This document shows positions 61,825-64,000 of a DNA stretch of 64,000 bases, piece by piece. This stretch comes from Alloascoidea africana (Eukaryota > Ascomycota > Alloascoideomycetes > Alloascoideales > Alloascoideaceae), in the NCBI GenBank assembly GCA_030581615.1, contig JAKTTT010000065.1, positions 1 to 64,000 of the forward strand, given 5' to 3'. A program made the position numbers and the translations under genes. Numbering within the stretch: position 1 is the stretch's first letter; every line of letters starts with the position of its first letter. Under the pieces are notes generated by a model. The model was given only the letters and a program-made list of their open reading frames with translations, ran no database searches and had not been told where the DNA came from.

Positions 61825-64000
61825 ATGGTAGGAGAAAGCATCGGAGAATTGCACTCCAACTTTTCTGGCTCGGAGAGACCCGAAGCAGCTACCATTCAGA
61901 CAGAACAATCGCAACGTTTTCAACCATCAGGCAATGATTTGGCCCGTAACTCGGACACCGCAGATGCTGGTATGGAAGAAGCGGAAGCTGGGATCTTTTT
62001 GACATTTATCAGATCTACTTTTGGATTCCAGAAAAAATCGCTCAGTTTTCTGGTTGTCATTACCTACATCTTTATTCTCGTGGAGTACAAATGCAGAGAA
62101 TACCTAACTTTGATACCCCCATCCGGAGAATCTGAGCCTAGGATACTCCAAGAGTCATGGTCAGACCTCCAGATAATCGGCTCAGACTTTCATCCTTTTA
62201 ATTCTCGCGCTATAGATCACGTACATGATTACATTACAGACAGAGTCTTTTCGATAGCAAACAACTTTGCAACTGTGGAAGCCGACGACGACTGGGGACG
62301 ACGAGCGCTGCTGTTACAACGAGATGTGTTTAACGAATCGAACACTGCCGGCAGAGTTCTATTATTCGAATCGGGGAATGTCATTGCTAAAGTCCAAGGA
62401 CGAGACCCATCCCTTGGCGCGATTCTGTTGAGCGCCCATTACGATAGTGTTCCAGCTTCCTACGGCGTTACAGATGATGGCTGTGGAATCGCAACTATGC
62501 TTGGGCTGTTAAAGCATTTTGCAGAAACGCCTTTGGAACGAAGCATCATCTTCAACTTCAACTTTAATGAAGAGTTTGGGCTCTTGGGAGCCGAAATGTT
62601 CTTCTACCACCCATGGAGCCCAACTGTAGAGTACTTTATTGATCTGGAGGGCACAGGCGCAGGCGGAAGAGCTGTTTTGTTTCGAGCAACTGACTATGGG
62701 GTTGCGTCTCATTATAGAGCCGTTAGTATGCCATTTGCGTCGTCTCTTTTCCAACAGGGCTTCAGCGAAGGTCTGGTTCATAGCGAAACGGATTACAAGA
62801 TTTACTCAAGGAATGGTCTCCGGGGCATGGATATAGCATTCTACAAGCCTCGCTCGCTATATCACACAAGATCAGATAGTATTCAGGGTACAACAAAGGG
62901 GTCATTGTGGCATATGCTTTCGAATACACTCGAAGTTGTGACCTCTATGGGTAACGAACGGAATTTTGATAACACGAGAGAGCAGGCTGTATTTTTTGAT
63001 GTCCTGGGTAAATGGTTTGTCATTCTCCCAATCTCCAAAGTATTTATCCTGAACGTCATCGGACTTATTGCAGGTCCCACTTTAATAGGAATTCTGTTAC
63101 TCCTTGTTTCAGGCGCAAAAGCTTGGAATACATCTGGAGTAGGCTGGTTCAGGGGGCCTGTCGCTATACTGATCTCTTTTTCTTTAACTGTTGCCGCAAG
63201 TTCTATTCTTTCGCAAATCAACCCTCTGATTTCAACGTCAGATTTCGTAAGCCCCTTGATCGGGCTTATTTGTATTTTTGCGCTATCATCATATATCTTA
63301 TTGGCCCTGTTTCACTATATCCGCCCCGTTCATGAACAAAAGTTAATTTTGTTGGAGGAATCATTCATACTATGGTGGCTCATTGTTTTGTACGTCACAG
63401 TTAGAGAACAAGGCCACAGTACCTCAACTGGATTTTACGCAGCGACAATAATATACTGGCTCTATGCAATTGTAGTCATTTTGGGGTTGCTAGGGTTGCT
63501 GGTGTCAAAACGGCATTCTCGATCACTTTTGTCAAAGAGAGACTACTTTAAACGTGGTAGAGGATATGGCACCACTGCGGCCAGTAGTCGTCACTCGGTA
63601 GTATCCAGTTCAGCAGTTGATACACTGGAACGTGCTCCTAATGACAATGAAAACGAAAGGGCTCCGCTTTTATCTGGAAGTGGAAGAGAGCATTGTGATG
63701 AGCACGATCAAGATAATACCATTAAACATAAACTGAAGCACGCGGCCCTCAAGTCTCTGAGCTATGATTGGAGTATTCAATTCCTAATATTAGTCCCTAT
63801 TGCAACATTTTTGGCCTACGACCTTGGATATTTGGTTCTGGAAGGGCTGGGCCAAACTCCACTTGAAAGCTATGGTGCCCAACTTCGAGTTTTCAAACTG
63901 TTATGTATCATATCTGCACTATTTGTCTTTCCCGTGTTGCCTTTTATTCACAGATTCCACTTTCTTCTGTCAGCAGCATTGCTGCTTGGAGTTGTATATT
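61825..64000 (+). CDS. PFF1: Vacuolar membrane protease PFF1 (M28), 3' end outside window
   Basis: The first 725 codons of an M28-family metalloprotease in the vacuolar membrane. After a polar N-terminus and one membrane segment (about 70-90) comes the peptidase domain. Its two-zinc ligands are visible: His205 in AHYDSV, Asp217 in TDDGCG, Glu249-Glu250 in NEEFGLLGAE (base and ligand), Glu275 in DLEGTG and His347 in YHTRSD. Multiple membrane segments begin at about residue 400, with a charged loop at about 570-650. Fungal Pff1 proteins have about 950-1,000 residues, so roughly a quarter is missing beyond 64000. The ATG at 61825 is chosen because it is first in frame and the family N-terminus is short. 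Divergent from PYD3. Confidence 0.93.
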   Translation, partial: MVGESIGELHSNFSGSERPEAATIQTEQSQRFQPSGNDLARNSDTADAGMEEAEAGIFLTFIRSTFGFQKKSLSFLVVITYIFILVEYKCREYLTLIPPSGESEPRILQESWSDLQIIGSDFHPFNSRAIDHVHDYITDRVFSIANNFATVEADDDWGRRALLLQRDVFNESNTAGRVLLFESGNVIAKVQGRDPSLGAILLSAHYDSVPASYGVTDDGCGIATMLGLLKHFAETPLERSIIFNFNFNEEFGLLGAEMFFYHPWSPTVEYFIDLEGTGAGGRAVLFRATDYGVASHYRAVSMPFASSLFQQGFSEGLVHSETDYKIYSRNGLRGMDIAFYKPRSLYHTRSDSIQGTTKGSLWHMLSNTLEVVTSMGNERNFDNTREQAVFFDVLGKWFVILPISKVFILNVIGLIAGPTLIGILLLLVSGAKAWNTSGVGWFRGPVAILISFSLTVAASSILSQINPLISTSDFVSPLIGLICIFALSSYILLALFHYIRPVHEQKLILLEESFILWWLIVLYVTVREQGHSTSTGFYAATIIYWLYAIVVILGLLGLLVSKRHSRSLLSKRDYFKRGRGYGTTAASSRHSVVSSSAVDTLERAPNDNENERAPLLSGSGREHCDEHDQDNTIKHKLKHAALKSLSYDWSIQFLILVPIATFLAYDLGYLVLEGLGQTPLESYGAQLRVFKLLCIISALFVFPVLPFIHRFHFLLSAALLLGVVY

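Noticed and set aside
1-64000. CRISPR arrays, prokaryotic operons or a bacterial-type defence system
   Set aside because: No spaced direct repeats or prokaryotic gene layout; the window is clearly yeast nuclear DNA.

Overview
The window is nuclear DNA of an ascomycete yeast (Saccharomycotina). Supporting signs are yeast-type genes such as BOS1, PEP12, STE12 without zinc fingers, WHI3, MOH1, YTP1 and a Sed1/Spi1-type wall protein. Short introns have GTANGT/GTGAGT donors and TACTAAC/CTAAC branch sites, and tRNA-Leu and tRNA-Met genes carry introns. CTG falls at conserved leucines (septin, 41328-41330 and 41337-41339), so the code looks standard and not that of the CTG-Ser clade. Several genes have two or three introns, intergenic regions reach 2-4.9 kb, and a beta-ureidopropionase absent from Saccharomyces is present. 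I infer an early-branching lineage, for example near Dipodascaceae or Trichomonascaceae; this cannot be settled from the window.

Layout. 1-4.9 kb: no convincing gene, only decayed coding-like pieces. 4.9-8.8 kb: three-exon MOH1 (yippee) and an OPT oligopeptide transporter. 11.2-17.9 kb: PEP12-type SNARE divergent from STE12, then a ZIP zinc transporter with zinc-response-like promoter motifs. 18.1-21.6 kb: an unknown tail-hydrophobic protein, three-exon BOS1 and RPL10. 23.7-27.1 kb: a globin-domain protein facing a YTP1-family membrane protein. 28.5-30.4 kb: a three-copy repeat, tRNA-Leu(UAG) and tRNA-Met(CAU). 30.5-37.2 kb: three-exon GCS1 Arf-GAP, an amino-acid permease and a WKF-domain protein. 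37.5-39.0 kb: a decayed coding region. 39.2-45.1 kb: an unknown protein, a four-exon septin (CDC11) and WHI3. 47.5-49.6 kb: degenerate repeats and candidate LTR relics around tRNA-Gly(GCC). 49.9-56.9 kb: a small and a very large GPI-type wall protein that share one cysteine module; the large one has a Gly/Ser/Glu repeat of about 3.1 kb with an assembly gap. 59.8-64.0 kb: PYD3-like amidohydrolase and the 5' part of the PFF1 vacuolar protease.

The genes are mostly housekeeping or surface functions, not one system. Loose themes are endomembrane traffic (PEP12, BOS1, GCS1, PFF1), nutrient uptake (OPT, ZIP, amino-acid permease, PYD3), polarity and mating (STE12, septin, WHI3) and the cell wall. 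The most unusual locus is the repeat-rich wall protein at 53.1-56.9 kb. Five spliced genes (MOH1, BOS1, GCS1, CDC11 and the tRNAs' introns aside) had to be assembled from exons, so other intron-bearing small genes may still hide in the long gaps.
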